DNA of 64,000 nt from JAWKRB01 sp041389885 (lineage in GTDB: Bacteria > Myxococcota_A > Polyangia > Polyangiales > Ga0077539): contig JAWKRB010000005.1 in assembly GCA_041389885.1 (NCBI GenBank), positions 454,699 through 518,698 of the forward strand. The letters run 5' to 3'. The position numbers and the translations under genes are program-made. A model generated the notes under the pieces. That model had not been told where the DNA came from. It worked only from the letters and a program-made list of their open reading frames with translations, and did no database searches. This document shows, in pieces, positions 1 through 8,807 of this stretch. How positions within the stretch are numbered: the stretch's first letter is position 1; each line of letters starts with the position of its first letter.

Positions 1-1268
1 GCCCGCGGCAGGTGACCCTCGCGCCCGGCGCGATCCAGACCGTGTCGCTCCCGTGGGTGCAGGAGCTGGTGTCGTTCCTCCCGAGCTTTCCAGGCTGCCG
101 CGGCGGCTCCGACCTCAATTGCCGCACCTCGCGCATGCCCGCCCGCTCGACCTTTCGGCGCAACGGCGCCTACCACGTGAACACCAACGGCCCCGTCGCC
201 GCGTACCAGTTCAACCCCCTGAACTTCAGCCGCCCGGGCGGGTACTACTCGTTCACCAACGACGCCTCGCTGCTGCTCCCGCAGGGCGTGATGCGCAACC
301 GCTACCTCGTCTCGACCTGGCCCAATTGGGTCATCCGCAACGGCGCGCAGACCCTGGTGGCGGGGGGCTTCATCACCATCGTCGGCGTCGCCGGCGAGAG
401 CACCACGGTGACGGTGCGCCCGACCGCGGCGGTGAGCGCGGGGCCTGGCGTGCCGGCCATTCCTGCCGGGGGCACGCAGACCTTCTCGCTCCAGCCCGGC
501 GACGCGCTGCAGCTCCTGAGCGCCGACGACCGGGTCGACTCGCAGGGCCGCGGGCCCGACCTCACGGGCACCACCATCGAGTCGTCGCTGCCGGTGGCGG
601 TGTTCGTCGGCCACGACTGCACCAACATCCCCGAGACCCGCGTGGCCTGCGACCACCTTGAGGAGCAGCTCTTTCCCAGCGAGACCTGGGGGCGCGACTA
701 CTTCGTGAGCGCCCTGCGCGACCGCGGCGCGACCAACCCCTCGGTGGTGCGCGTGGTGTCTCAGGCCGACGGTAACCAGATCACCTTCGAGCCCCCGGAG
801 ATCTACCCCGCGCAGACCCTCCGCGCGGGGCAGGTGCTCGAGTTCGCCACCAACCGGCACTTCCGGGTGAACGGCACGCAGGCCTTCCTCGCGTCGCAGT
901 TCATGATCGGCCAGGGCCCCGCCACCGCCGGCGCGCCGGGCGCGGGCGACCCCGCGATGGTGTTCGAGGTGCCGGTGCAGCAGTACCGCACGCAGTACGA
1001 CTTCTACGTGCCCACCACGTACCCGCAGAACTTTCTCAACATCATGACCCCCACGGGCACGCAGCTCACCATGGACGACCAGCCCGTGCGCGGCAGCGTC
1101 GAGCAGGTGTCGGGCTACGACATCTACACGCTCCCGGTGCCCTCGGGCGCGCACCGCATCCGCTCGGCGAGCAACATGCCCTTCGGCATCAAGGTCTACG
1201 GCATCGCCGAGTACACCTCGTACATGTACCCCGGCGGGCTCGACCTCCAGCTCATCACGCCGGGCTGA
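1..1268 (+). CDS. IgGFc-binding-type secreted protein, 5' end outside the window
   Basis: The frame is open from the first base. The GTG at 12 is preceded by sense codons (Pro-Arg-Gln), so the true start and any signal peptide lie upstream. The visible 418 residues contain the pattern of the IgGFc-binding N-terminal domain found in many myxobacterial surface proteins: 'PVAAYQFNPLNF', then 'SNDASLLLP'-type and 'YLVSTWPNW' strands, a 'VAVFVGHDC' segment, and late 'VYGIAEYTSYMYPGG'. The family name comes from a mammalian mucus protein; the bacterial function is unknown and antibody binding should not be assumed. The protein is probably extracellular or outer-membrane attached. It ends one base before the next start, so the two genes are likely co-transcribed. 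Confidence 0.75.
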   Translation, partial: PRQVTLAPGAIQTVSLPWVQELVSFLPSFPGCRGGSDLNCRTSRMPARSTFRRNGAYHVNTNGPVAAYQFNPLNFSRPGGYYSFTNDASLLLPQGVMRNRYLVSTWPNWVIRNGAQTLVAGGFITIVGVAGESTTVTVRPTAAVSAGPGVPAIPAGGTQTFSLQPGDALQLLSADDRVDSQGRGPDLTGTTIESSLPVAVFVGHDCTNIPETRVACDHLEEQLFPSETWGRDYFVSALRDRGATNPSVVRVVSQADGNQITFEPPEIYPAQTLRAGQVLEFATNRHFRVNGTQAFLASQFMIGQGPATAGAPGAGDPAMVFEVPVQQYRTQYDFYVPTTYPQNFLNIMTPTGTQLTMDDQPVRGSVEQVSGYDIYTLPVPSGAHRIRSASNMPFGIKVYGIAEYTSYMYPGGLDLQLITPG

Positions 1269-1269
1269 G

Positions 1270-1719
1270 ATGGCGAAGTCCGCGTCGGGCGGCGAGAACC
1301 GCCGCGGCAGCCCCGAGGCCGTCGAGAAGCGCACGGCCGCCCGCAAGCTCAACCGCCTGCTCACCGAGGGCAGCGAGGGGCTCGCGACGGGCGACGGGCG
1401 CACCGCGCGGCGGCGCGCGAGGCTGCTGCGCGAGCTCGAGGAGGGCACGCGCAGCCCGCGCGACGGGCTCAAGCCCATCGAGCTGCTCCAGCGCGCCCAC
1501 GACCTCCTGGTGCTGGGCGAGACGGTGACCTCGCTGCGCAAGGTGATCCGGGTGCACCCCCGACCGCCCATCGACCCCGAGGAGGCGCGGGCGCTCCTCG
1601 CGCAGATCGACGCGGCCTACGGCTTTCGGCCGGAGGTGTACGAGTTCCTGGGGCTGCCCGACGAGGCGCTGCAGCGCACCAACGCGCCGCGCCGCCGGGG
1701 GCGCCCGGCGAAGGGCTGA
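1270..1719 (+). CDS. Small hypothetical basic protein (149 aa)
   Basis: An ATG start lies one base after the preceding stop, consistent with translational coupling. The protein is rich in Arg, Ala and Glu, has no signal peptide or membrane segment, and looks helical. A Lys/Arg-rich N-terminus (residues 1-60) is followed by an amphipathic stretch 'PIELLQRAHDLLVLGETVTSL' type and a basic tail 'RRRGRPAKG', which resembles an AT-hook-like GRP core. I do not recognise a family. Codon use is like the neighbours, with strong GC3, which supports a real gene. A DNA-binding or cytoplasmic structural role is possible but is only an inference from charge. Confidence 0.55.
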   Translation: MAKSASGGENRRGSPEAVEKRTAARKLNRLLTEGSEGLATGDGRTARRRARLLRELEEGTRSPRDGLKPIELLQRAHDLLVLGETVTSLRKVIRVHPRPPIDPEEARALLAQIDAAYGFRPEVYEFLGLPDEALQRTNAPRRRGRPAKG

Positions 1720-1728
1720 GGCGCTCGG

Positions 1729-1759
1729 TTGACACCCGCGTCGCCGATTCCGATATCCT
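1729..1759 (+). promoter_or_regulatory. Probable sigma-70-type promoter upstream of the S55 peptidase gene
   Basis: A perfect TTGACA at 1729-1734 is followed either by GATATC at 1752 (17-bp spacing) or TATCCT at 1754 (19-bp spacing). The predicted transcript start is only about 5-8 bases before the TTG start codon at 1770, so the message would be leaderless or nearly so. This AT-containing patch stands out in the local GC-rich sequence. Confidence 0.45.
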
Positions 1760-1769
1760 CCCGCGTCCG

Positions 1770-3584
1770 TTGAGAGTCCCCGCCGTCTCTGTCGTCGCCG
1801 TCGCCGTCGCCGCCGCCCTCGCGGGGTCGGGCGCGCTCCTCGCGCAGACCCGCGGCGCGCCGACCGGAGACATGTCCGTCGACGAGCTGCGCCCGGGCAT
1901 GCGGGGCTACGGCCTCACGGTCTTTCGCGGCGTGCGCCCGGAGCGCTTCGACGTCGAGGTCATCGACGTGCTCCACCAGTTTCGCCCGGGGCAGGACCTC
2001 GTGCTCGTGCGCCCCTCGCACCCGCAGACCGACCACGCCGGCGTCGTCGGCGGCATGAGCGGCAGCCCGATCTACATCCATGACAGGCTGATTGGCGCGT
2101 ACGCCTACGGATGGGAATTCGGCCGCGACCCGGTGGCCGGCGTGACCCCCATCGCGACGATGCGCGCCGAGCTCCGGCGCCCGCGGCGCACGCCGCCGGG
2201 GCTCATCCCGGGGTGGGGCTCGCCCCTCGAGGTCGCGCCGCGGCAGGCCCGCTCGCCCCTCGCGAGGCTCTCCGATCTCGCTGCGGCGCAGAGGGATCCG
2301 GTGCTCACGCGCGCGGGCTCGCTGAGCCCGGTGTCGGCGCCGCTGTCGGTCTCGGGGGTGGGCGCCCGCGCGCTGCGCGCCCTCGACGCGGCCTTCGCGC
2401 CCTTCGGCATCGTGCCCGTGCAGGCGGGGGGCGCGGGCGGGGGAGCGCCCCCGGGGGACCTCCCCGCCCGGCTGGAGCCGGGGGGCGCGCTGGGCGTGCA
2501 GGTGATGGCGGGGGACATCTCGGGGGTGGTGACGGGCACCGTCACGGCGACGGGGAGCGACGGGGTGCTGGCCTTCGGTCACCCGATGATGGGCCTGGGG
2601 GAGACCCTGGTGCCCGCGGTGGCGTCGCGCATCCTGTGGATCCTCGCGAGCCAGCGGCGGTCGTTCAAGATCTCCGAGCCCGTGGCCCCGCGGGGCGCGC
2701 TGGTGCAGGACCGTCCGTCGTGCGTGGTGGTCGACGAGCGCGCGACGGCGCCCACGGTGCCCGTGCGCGTGCGCATCACGGGCGTCGACGGCGCCCCCGC
2801 GGGGGAGTGGAACGTGCGCGTCGCCGCGCACCGGGCCTTCGGCGCGCGCCTCGCGATGTCGGTGCTCGACACGGCGCTCGAGACCACCGCGGGCGACCTC
2901 GCCGAGGCGGCGTGGACCCTGCGTTCGACGGTGCACCTCCGGGGCCGCGCGCCGCTGTCGTTCACGCACGTGGGGTCGAGCGCCGACGGGGCGCGCTCGG
3001 TGACGCCGGGCCTCGCGGGCGAGCTGGTGACCCGCGCGATGAACAACGCCTTCGCGGTGATCCCCGTCGACCGGGTGGAGTTCGACGTGGCGATGCGCTG
3101 GTCGCGCGAGGTGGCGTACATCCGCAGCGTGTCGGCGACGCGGGCCGAGGTCGACCCCGGCGGGGAGCTCGAGCTCCGCGTCGCGCTCGGCCGCTACGGC
3201 GAGGGCGAGGAGGTGCGGCGGGTGCGGGTGACCCTGCCCCGCGAGCTCGCGGGCCGCGAGGTCGAGGTCGAGGTGACGGGCGGCGCCGACGCGGTCCCCG
3301 ACCTGCCCGAGCCCGAGTCGGCCGACGACCTCGTGCGCAACCTCAGCACCGACATCCCCAACGACGCGATCGTGGTCGCCGTGCGCATGCCGGGGCAGGG
3401 CGTGACCCTCCGCGGGCGCGTGGTCCGCTCGCTCCCGGGCTCGGCCCTCGACGTGCTTCGCCCCGCGGTGAGCACCGAGAGCGGCGAGCCGATCTTGAAT
3501 TGGCGCCGCACGGTGATCCCCGTGGGGCGCGTTGTGAACGGGCGCGACCACATCCGGGTGCGCGTTCGCGAGGTGCGTCTGTGA
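1770..3584 (+). CDS. SpoIVB-type S55 peptidase-domain protein, exported
   Basis: This 604-residue protein uses a TTG start, since no ATG or GTG precedes the signal peptide 'VSVVAVAVAAALAGSGALLA' (about residues 5-25). After it comes the S55 region: 'ELRPGMRGYGLTVFRG', then the nucleophile motif 'GGMSGSPIY' near residue 95, where the second Ser of GxSGSP is the expected catalytic residue, and later 'GVLAFGHPMMG' near 265-275. In Firmicutes SpoIVB is a PDZ-containing signalling protease of sporulation. Homologues here are periplasmic, their substrates are unknown, and the C-terminal half (residues 300-604) is not assigned. The stop overlaps the next start by four bases (GTGA at 3581), so the pair is coupled. 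It could be a non-proteolytic relative, because I cannot place all three catalytic residues with certainty. Confidence 0.75.
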   Translation: MRVPAVSVVAVAVAAALAGSGALLAQTRGAPTGDMSVDELRPGMRGYGLTVFRGVRPERFDVEVIDVLHQFRPGQDLVLVRPSHPQTDHAGVVGGMSGSPIYIHDRLIGAYAYGWEFGRDPVAGVTPIATMRAELRRPRRTPPGLIPGWGSPLEVAPRQARSPLARLSDLAAAQRDPVLTRAGSLSPVSAPLSVSGVGARALRALDAAFAPFGIVPVQAGGAGGGAPPGDLPARLEPGGALGVQVMAGDISGVVTGTVTATGSDGVLAFGHPMMGLGETLVPAVASRILWILASQRRSFKISEPVAPRGALVQDRPSCVVVDERATAPTVPVRVRITGVDGAPAGEWNVRVAAHRAFGARLAMSVLDTALETTAGDLAEAAWTLRSTVHLRGRAPLSFTHVGSSADGARSVTPGLAGELVTRAMNNAFAVIPVDRVEFDVAMRWSREVAYIRSVSATRAEVDPGGELELRVALGRYGEGEEVRRVRVTLPRELAGREVEVEVTGGADAVPDLPEPESADDLVRNLSTDIPNDAIVVAVRMPGQGVTLRGRVVRSLPGSALDVLRPAVSTESGEPILNWRRTVIPVGRVVNGRDHIRVRVREVRL

Positions 3585-5632
3585 CGATCCACCGTAGGCG
3601 CCTGGCGGCGCTGACCCTCTGCGGGCTGGGCCTGGGCCTGGGCTCCCTCGCGGTCACCCCCGCCCTGGCCGTGAACACCAGGACCTTCTCCCTCGACACC
3701 GCCGCCGAGCTCTCCGCGGGCGTGCTCGATCGCGTCTCGGTGAGCGCCGACGGCTCCGTGGTCCTCGGCGTCGAGACCGAGCGGTTGAGCGCGCCTGACG
3801 CCGTGGGGAGCGTGTGGGCGCTCCTCGACCTGGGCGACGAGGGCGTGCTCGCGGGCACCGGCGTCGACGGGCGGATCTACCGCGTGCGCGGCCGCGACGT
3901 GACGCTCTACGCCGAGACCGGCGAGGTGGTGGTGACCTCCCTCGCGCGCGGCGCCGACGGGGCCGTGTACGCGGGCACGCTCCCCGAGGGGAAGGTGTTT
4001 CGCGTGCTCCCCCCTCGCGGCGCGACGCCGCAGGCGCCGACTCTCGTCGCCGCGCTGCCGGGCGCCGAGCACGTGTGGGCGCTCGCCTGGGACCCGACGC
4101 GCCGCGCGCTGCTCTGCGCCACGGGCCCCGAGGGCAAGCTCTTCGCGGTCGACCCCGCGGCCTCTGGGAGCAACGCCACGGTGCTCTTCGACGCCGAGCA
4201 GCCGCACCTCTACGCGATGGCGCTGCGGCCCGACGGCGAGATCGTGCTCGGCTCGGGGGGCGGCGCGGCGGTGCTCTACGGCGTGCGCGGCGCGGGGCAG
4301 GCGAGGGTGCTCGCGCGGCTCACCGGCGACGAGGTGAAGGGCGTGGCGGTGGCGGGCGACGCGCTCGTGGCGATCTCGAACGCGATCCCGACGCCGCCCG
4401 ACCCCCCGCGCCGCACCGTGGCGCAGTCGCGGCAGCCGACGCCGGGGGGGCCCACGGTGGCGCGTCCGCGGCCGGGGCACGGGTACCTCTGGAGGGTGCA
4501 CGCGGGCGGCTTCGCCGAGCGCATCGCCGAGGACGCGCGCGCGCACTACACCGCCCTCGCGTGGGACGCGACGCGGCGCGAGGCGCTCGTGGGCAGCTCG
4601 GCCAACGGCCACGTGCTCGCCGTGGGAGAGGACCGCGGGCAGCGCGTGGCCTTCGACGTCGACGAGCGCAGCGTGACGGCCTTCGGGCGCGCCGGCGCGT
4701 CGCTGATCTTCGGCACCTCCGACAGCGGGGCGCTCTACCGCGCCCTCGCGGCGCGGCCGACCGCGGCGACGTGGCACAGCAAGGTCCTCGACGCGACGCT
4801 CCCATCTCGCTGGGGCGCAGTGCGATGGCGCGGCGCTGGGGCCCTCGACTGGGAGTCGCGCAGCGGCAACCACGACGAGCCCGACGCCACCTGGACCGCC
4901 TGGGAGGCCCTCGACGCCGACGGCGTGATCCGCTCCCCCGGCGGGCGCTACGTGCAGGTGCGCGCGCGCTTCTCGCGGGACCCGGCGACGGTGATCCGCT
5001 CGGTGACGGTGTACTACCTCCCCGAGAACCAGCGCGCGGTGCTCACCGAGGTCACCGCGGGGCGCCCCGAGGTCAAGGGTGACGCGCCGCAGCCGCGCAC
5101 GATCCGCGTGGCGTGGAAGGTCGACAACCCCGACAACGACGCGCTGCGCTACCGCCTGCGCTTTCGCGGCGACGCAGACCAGACCTGGCGCGGCCTCTTG
5201 CAGAACCAGGAGTGGCTCACGACCTCGCACTTCGAGTGGAGCACCGAGGCCATGCCCGAGGGGTGGTACCGCGTCGAGGTCGAGGCCTCGGACGAGGCCG
5301 CGAACCCCGACGAGCTCGTCGCGCGCGACCGGCGCGTGAGCGACCCGGTGCTGGTCGACACGACCCCGCCGGCGGTGACCCTGCGCGTGGCTTCGGGGCG
5401 GATTCGGGGCGAGGCGACCGACGGCGCGAGCGCGGTGGTCGCGATGGAGCTCAGCGTCGACGGGGGCGAGTGGCGCCCGCTGCGCGCCTCGGACGGGGTC
5501 TTCGACGAGCGCGTCGAGGCGATCGACGTCGCGCTGCCGACCTCCCTCGCCTCGGGCGATCACAACGCCGCCCTGCGCGCCCGCGACGAGGCGGGCAACG
5601 TGGGGGTCGGCAGCGTGAGGGTGCGGAGGTGA
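3581..5632 (+). CDS. Secreted beta-propeller protein, translationally coupled to the S55 peptidase
   Basis: I chose the GTG at 3581 because it overlaps the upstream stop in a GTGA tetrad and is followed at once by a signal peptide ending 'TPALA' near residue 30, giving 683 residues. The frame is open far upstream, but that part is a shadow of the peptidase gene. Residues 30-420 hold repeated propeller-like blades, with patterns such as 'GVLAGTGVDGRIYRV', 'GAVYAGTLPEGKVFRV' and 'REALVGSSANGHVLAV'. The C-terminal part (about 480-683) looks like Ig/fibronectin-like strands: 'RYRLRFRGDADQTW' followed by 'LVDTTPPAVTLRV', a common sequence in bacterial extracellular repeats. No catalytic motif is visible. 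The coupling suggests the two proteins act together in the periplasm or on the surface. Confidence 0.7.
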   Translation: MTIHRRRLAALTLCGLGLGLGSLAVTPALAVNTRTFSLDTAAELSAGVLDRVSVSADGSVVLGVETERLSAPDAVGSVWALLDLGDEGVLAGTGVDGRIYRVRGRDVTLYAETGEVVVTSLARGADGAVYAGTLPEGKVFRVLPPRGATPQAPTLVAALPGAEHVWALAWDPTRRALLCATGPEGKLFAVDPAASGSNATVLFDAEQPHLYAMALRPDGEIVLGSGGGAAVLYGVRGAGQARVLARLTGDEVKGVAVAGDALVAISNAIPTPPDPPRRTVAQSRQPTPGGPTVARPRPGHGYLWRVHAGGFAERIAEDARAHYTALAWDATRREALVGSSANGHVLAVGEDRGQRVAFDVDERSVTAFGRAGASLIFGTSDSGALYRALAARPTAATWHSKVLDATLPSRWGAVRWRGAGALDWESRSGNHDEPDATWTAWEALDADGVIRSPGGRYVQVRARFSRDPATVIRSVTVYYLPENQRAVLTEVTAGRPEVKGDAPQPRTIRVAWKVDNPDNDALRYRLRFRGDADQTWRGLLQNQEWLTTSHFEWSTEAMPEGWYRVEVEASDEAANPDELVARDRRVSDPVLVDTTPPAVTLRVASGRIRGEATDGASAVVAMELSVDGGEWRPLRASDGVFDERVEAIDVALPTSLASGDHNAALRARDEAGNVGVGSVRVRR

Positions 5633-5660
5633 AGGGGCGCGGGGCGGCCCCCAGGGGGGG

Positions 5661-7619
5661 TCAGCGGGTGAACGCGAAGGTGGCGCCGGCGTAGCCCAGG
5701 GTCTCGTTCACGGGGCCGGGGAACTGCCCGGCGTACTCGTGATGGAAGTACCAGCGGCTGCGCCCGGGGACGACGGTGAACGAGCAGAGGTCGCTGAGGT
5801 TGCTGAAGGTCGCGACGGTCTGGGTCAGGCCGTCGGGCACCCGCGTGCGCACGAGGGTCGTGCTCGTCGCGCCCGCCGCGGCCACCTGGCGGTACATGAG
5901 CCAGATCGCGTTGCTGTAGAACTCGGCGACGCCCCAGAACGCCCAGTTCTCGCAGTTGTACGGCATCGTCAGGGGCACCGCGCCGAGGTCGGAGACCGCG
6001 CCGGTCGGCAGGGTGATGTTGAGCGCCCTCGCGCCGTTGTAGATCACCACGCGGTCGTAGCCCGCGAACACGCCCCACCCGTACGCGGTCGTGCGCGGGA
6101 TCGAGGTCGACAGCGCGGTGCGGGTGACCACGGCGAGCGTCGTCGCGTTCAGCTCGAGGATGTGCGTGAAGGCCGGGAAGGGCGCGCTGAAGACCGTGCT
6201 GCGAAACGGCGTCGTGCCGTCGGTGGAGAGCGTGTAGATGCGCCCGTCGCGGAGGTTCGAGAACAGCCCGTCGAGGGGCGGCGTCGCGGCCGCGGCGAGG
6301 CCCGAGAGGTCGAGGGAGAGGGCGCGGCCCGTCGCGACGTCGCCCGAGTAGTAGACGTAGCTCGCGCTCGCCGCGATGCCGCCGCGGTCGTCGCCGGTCA
6401 CGCTGAGGTGGTCGATCACGCGGTACGACGCCGCGGTCAGCGAGGCGACGCGAAAGTTGAGCTCGCACGCGCCGGAGCGGCACGTCGCGTTCGTCGCGCA
6501 GGCGCGCCCGCAGCCGCCGCAGTGGTTGTTGTCGGTGCTCGTGTTGACGCAGCTCCCGCCGCAGTTCGTCGTGAAGCGGAGGCAGCACAGGCCCGAGCTG
6601 CAGGAGGTGAGGCGGTTGTCGCAGGTGGTGCCGCAGCGCCCGCAGTTGGAGCTGCTCGTCGCGAGGTCGACGCAGACGCCGTTGCAGTTGGTGCGGCCCG
6701 TGGGGCACGACAGCACGCAGGCGCCGGCGACGCACGCGGCGCTGCCGCCGGTGGGCGCCGTGCAGACCCCGCCGCAGCGCCCGCAGGACGCGGGGTCGGT
6801 CTGGAGGTTGCGGCAGACCCCGCTGCAATTCGTCAGCCCCGCGGTGCAGGAGACCACGCAGGCCCCGTTGGCGCAGAGCTGGCCCGCGGCGCAGGCGTTG
6901 CCGCAGCGGCCGCAGTTGGCGACGTCGGAGCTGACGTTGGTGCAGGCGGACCCGCAGGTCGTCTGCCCCGACGGGCACGCGCAGGCGCCGCTGACGCACG
7001 ACGTGCCGCCCGCGCAGGCCGCGCCGCAGCGGCCGCAGTGCGTGTTGCTCGACGAGAGGTCGGTGCACACGCCGTTGCAATTCACCGCCGGGGCGACGCA
7101 GACGGTGACGCACGCGCCGGCCTGGCAGTCCTGGCCGGGGACGCAGGCCTGGTCGCAGGCGCCGCAGTGCGCCGAGTCGGTGGCGGTGGCGCGGCAGAAG
7201 CCCGCGCAGGCGGTCTGGCCCGTGGGGCATTGGGACTCGCACACGCCGTCGTCACACACGTACCCCGAGGGGCAGGGCCGCGAGGTCGCGCAGAACACGG
7301 TCTGCGGCACGTCGGGCTGCGCCGAGTCCCCGGGCGTCTTCGCGTCGACCGGCGCGTCGGCGGCGGGGGCGTCTTCGACCTGCGCGTCGGCGGCGGGGGC
7401 GTCTTCGACCTGCGCGTCGAGGGTCGCCGCGTCTTCGGCGACGACGTCGGGCGCGGCGACGTCGGGCGCGGCGACGTCGGGCGCGGCGACGTCCGCGGCG
7501 GCGGTGTCGGTCGGCGCGACGACGTCGGGCGCGGCGATGACGAATACCTCGGTCGAAAAGGTACACCCGGCCGCGAACGACGCGCCGAGCAGCCCAGTAA
7601 GCAAGAGGGGTAGCTTCAT
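5661..7619 (-). CDS. Stig1-like cysteine-repeat surface lipoprotein (6 repeats)
   Basis: The ATG at 7619 is preceded by GGGAG about eight bases upstream. The signal peptide ends in a lipobox-like 'SFAAGC' (Cys19). Residues 25-105 form a stalk of Asp/Ala/Pro repeats ('DVAAPDVAAPD', 'AQVEDAPAAD'). Residues 110-385 carry six roughly 45-residue units with six cysteines each, of the pattern CP.GqtnC.G.C.(d)L.tD..hCGrCG.aC..G..C..GaC, which match the stigma-specific Stig1 family. Residues 390-652 form a separate C-terminal domain with propeller-like strands and no cysteine pattern. Myxobacterial homologues are often mislabelled as tryptophan synthase alpha chain; nothing here supports that. It is likely anchored to the outer membrane and exposed on the surface, with unknown function. 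It converges with the upstream propeller gene. Confidence 0.8.
   Translation of the reverse strand: MKLPLLLTGLLGASFAAGCTFSTEVFVIAAPDVVAPTDTAAADVAAPDVAAPDVAAPDVVAEDAATLDAQVEDAPAADAQVEDAPAADAPVDAKTPGDSAQPDVPQTVFCATSRPCPSGYVCDDGVCESQCPTGQTACAGFCRATATDSAHCGACDQACVPGQDCQAGACVTVCVAPAVNCNGVCTDLSSSNTHCGRCGAACAGGTSCVSGACACPSGQTTCGSACTNVSSDVANCGRCGNACAAGQLCANGACVVSCTAGLTNCSGVCRNLQTDPASCGRCGGVCTAPTGGSAACVAGACVLSCPTGRTNCNGVCVDLATSSSNCGRCGTTCDNRLTSCSSGLCCLRFTTNCGGSCVNTSTDNNHCGGCGRACATNATCRSGACELNFRVASLTAASYRVIDHLSVTGDDRGGIAASASYVYYSGDVATGRALSLDLSGLAAAATPPLDGLFSNLRDGRIYTLSTDGTTPFRSTVFSAPFPAFTHILELNATTLAVVTRTALSTSIPRTTAYGWGVFAGYDRVVIYNGARALNITLPTGAVSDLGAVPLTMPYNCENWAFWGVAEFYSNAIWLMYRQVAAAGATSTTLVRTRVPDGLTQTVATFSNLSDLCSFTVVPGRSRWYFHHEYAGQFPGPVNETLGYAGATFAFTR
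7352..7487. repeat. Short tandem repeats encoding the Asp/Ala lipoprotein stalk
   Basis: Two 29-base copies at 7352-7380 and 7382-7410 are followed by three perfect 15-base units at 7443-7457, 7458-7472 and 7473-7487. All unit periods are multiples of three in effect, so gain or loss would lengthen or shorten the stalk of the minus-strand lipoprotein without breaking its frame. Confidence 0.85.
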
Positions 7620-7703
7620 TCTCAGTCTCCCAGAGGCTTGTATTGCAGTCAGTTCGTGGGCCGGTCAACCTATCGCGGGCGCATGGTGGTAGCCTCTCGG
7701 GCG

Positions 7704-8723
7704 ATGCGCGCCCTCGCTAGATACCTGGCCCTCGCGACCGCGGCGGGCGCTTGCGCCTCGACCGAATCAGCGACCTTCGTGGTCGAGGCCGACGCCGGGG
7801 CGGGCCCGCTCGACGCCGCCGACGCCTCGACGCTCAGCTACGACGTGCCCGCCGCGCCCGACGCGCCCGACGCGGCGGACGTCGTCGCGGCCCCCGACGT
7901 GGTCGCGCGCTGCGGGGACGGGCTCTGTCAGCGGGCGACCGAGAGCTGCGTGACCTGCCCCCTCGACTGCGACCGCTGCCCCACCTGCGACATGGCCCCG
8001 AGCTGCACCGGGGCCCTCGCGGTGCCCACCTCGTCGTCGTCGCTCCCGAGCTTCAACAACAGCGTCGGCGACAACGACCGCAGCAGCTTCGCGTGCGGCG
8101 TGGGCATCGGCGCGCCGCCGGGGAGCACGACCTGCGCCGACCCGCAGCTCCGCATCCGCGTGCGTGAGATCTCGATCCGGCGTGGGTTCTTCGACGTGCC
8201 GCGCAACCTGTTCTGCTTCGTCACGGCCGAAGACGGCGCGCACTCCGAGCTGCTGCTGATCACGCCCCGCGAGGCCGCGGGCAACCAGAACACCACGCGG
8301 ATCAACCTCACGCCGAGCCAGGGCCTGCTCTGGGGGCAGGGCGGGCTGTACCGCAGCATCTCGAACGTCACGATCTCGTACGCGTGCTTCCTCGCGAGCA
8401 ACGGCGCGGCGGCGCAGCGGGTGCTCGACGACATCGCCGGGCGCGCGGGCATGGTGGCCGAGCACGCCGACGGCTACGGCTGGGTCTTCGGCACCGTGGC
8501 CGTGATCGGGACCATCCTCGGCAGCGCCATCGGCACGATGACCGACACGCAGATCCTCGACGTGCAGCAGACGATCTCGGCCGACGCGCTGCTCACGCTG
8601 ACCAACGGGCACACGTGGGAGATCCGCAACCGCCGCGGCAACCTCTCCCTCTCCGGCGCCTCCGACCTCCGCATCACCCTCGAGAGCTGGGGCTGCGCCG
8701 ACGTGAGGACCACGATCCCCTGA
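7704..8723 (+). CDS. Hypothetical lipoprotein with Asp/Ala stalk
   Basis: I chose the ATG at 7704 rather than the earlier in-frame one at 7638 because it puts the signal peptide 'ARYLALATAAGAC' at the N-terminus, with a lipobox Cys at residue 17. An Asp/Ala/Val stalk (residues 25-65) follows, then a small Cys-rich knot 'CGDGLCQRATESC' to 'CPTCDMAPSC' (about 70-100), then a 230-residue domain of unknown fold. A hydrophobic stretch with 'GTVAVIGTILGSAIGTM' near residue 265 may be a membrane-facing or buried helix. No family is recognised. It is divergent from the Stig1-repeat gene across an 84-base gap, and the two share the same lipobox-plus-stalk design, which suggests co-regulation and a common destination on the cell surface. 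Confidence 0.6.
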   Translation: MRALARYLALATAAGACASTESATFVVEADAGAGPLDAADASTLSYDVPAAPDAPDAADVVAAPDVVARCGDGLCQRATESCVTCPLDCDRCPTCDMAPSCTGALAVPTSSSSLPSFNNSVGDNDRSSFACGVGIGAPPGSTTCADPQLRIRVREISIRRGFFDVPRNLFCFVTAEDGAHSELLLITPREAAGNQNTTRINLTPSQGLLWGQGGLYRSISNVTISYACFLASNGAAAQRVLDDIAGRAGMVAEHADGYGWVFGTVAVIGTILGSAIGTMTDTQILDVQQTISADALLTLTNGHTWEIRNRRGNLSLSGASDLRITLESWGCADVRTTIP

Positions 8724-8807
8724 TCGCCTCCTGCGGCGTCGCGGCGCGTGGCCCTCGGCGGCTCCGCGCGCCCCGCGGCGACCGCGCGAACCCGAGAGAG
8801 CACCCGC

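Noticed and set aside
3194..5563. 789-codon minus-strand frame opposite the S55 peptidase and propeller genes
   Set aside because: Shadow of two well-supported plus-strand genes; low-complexity basic sequence without motifs.
5633..5660. GGGGCGGCCCC hairpin between convergent genes as a terminator
   Set aside because: The stem is only four pairs with a three-base loop and no T-run follows.
5661..7619. Annotation as tryptophan synthase alpha chain, a label often attached to such proteins
   Set aside because: No TIM-barrel motif or catalytic Glu/Asp is present; the sequence is Cys-repeat and propeller-like.
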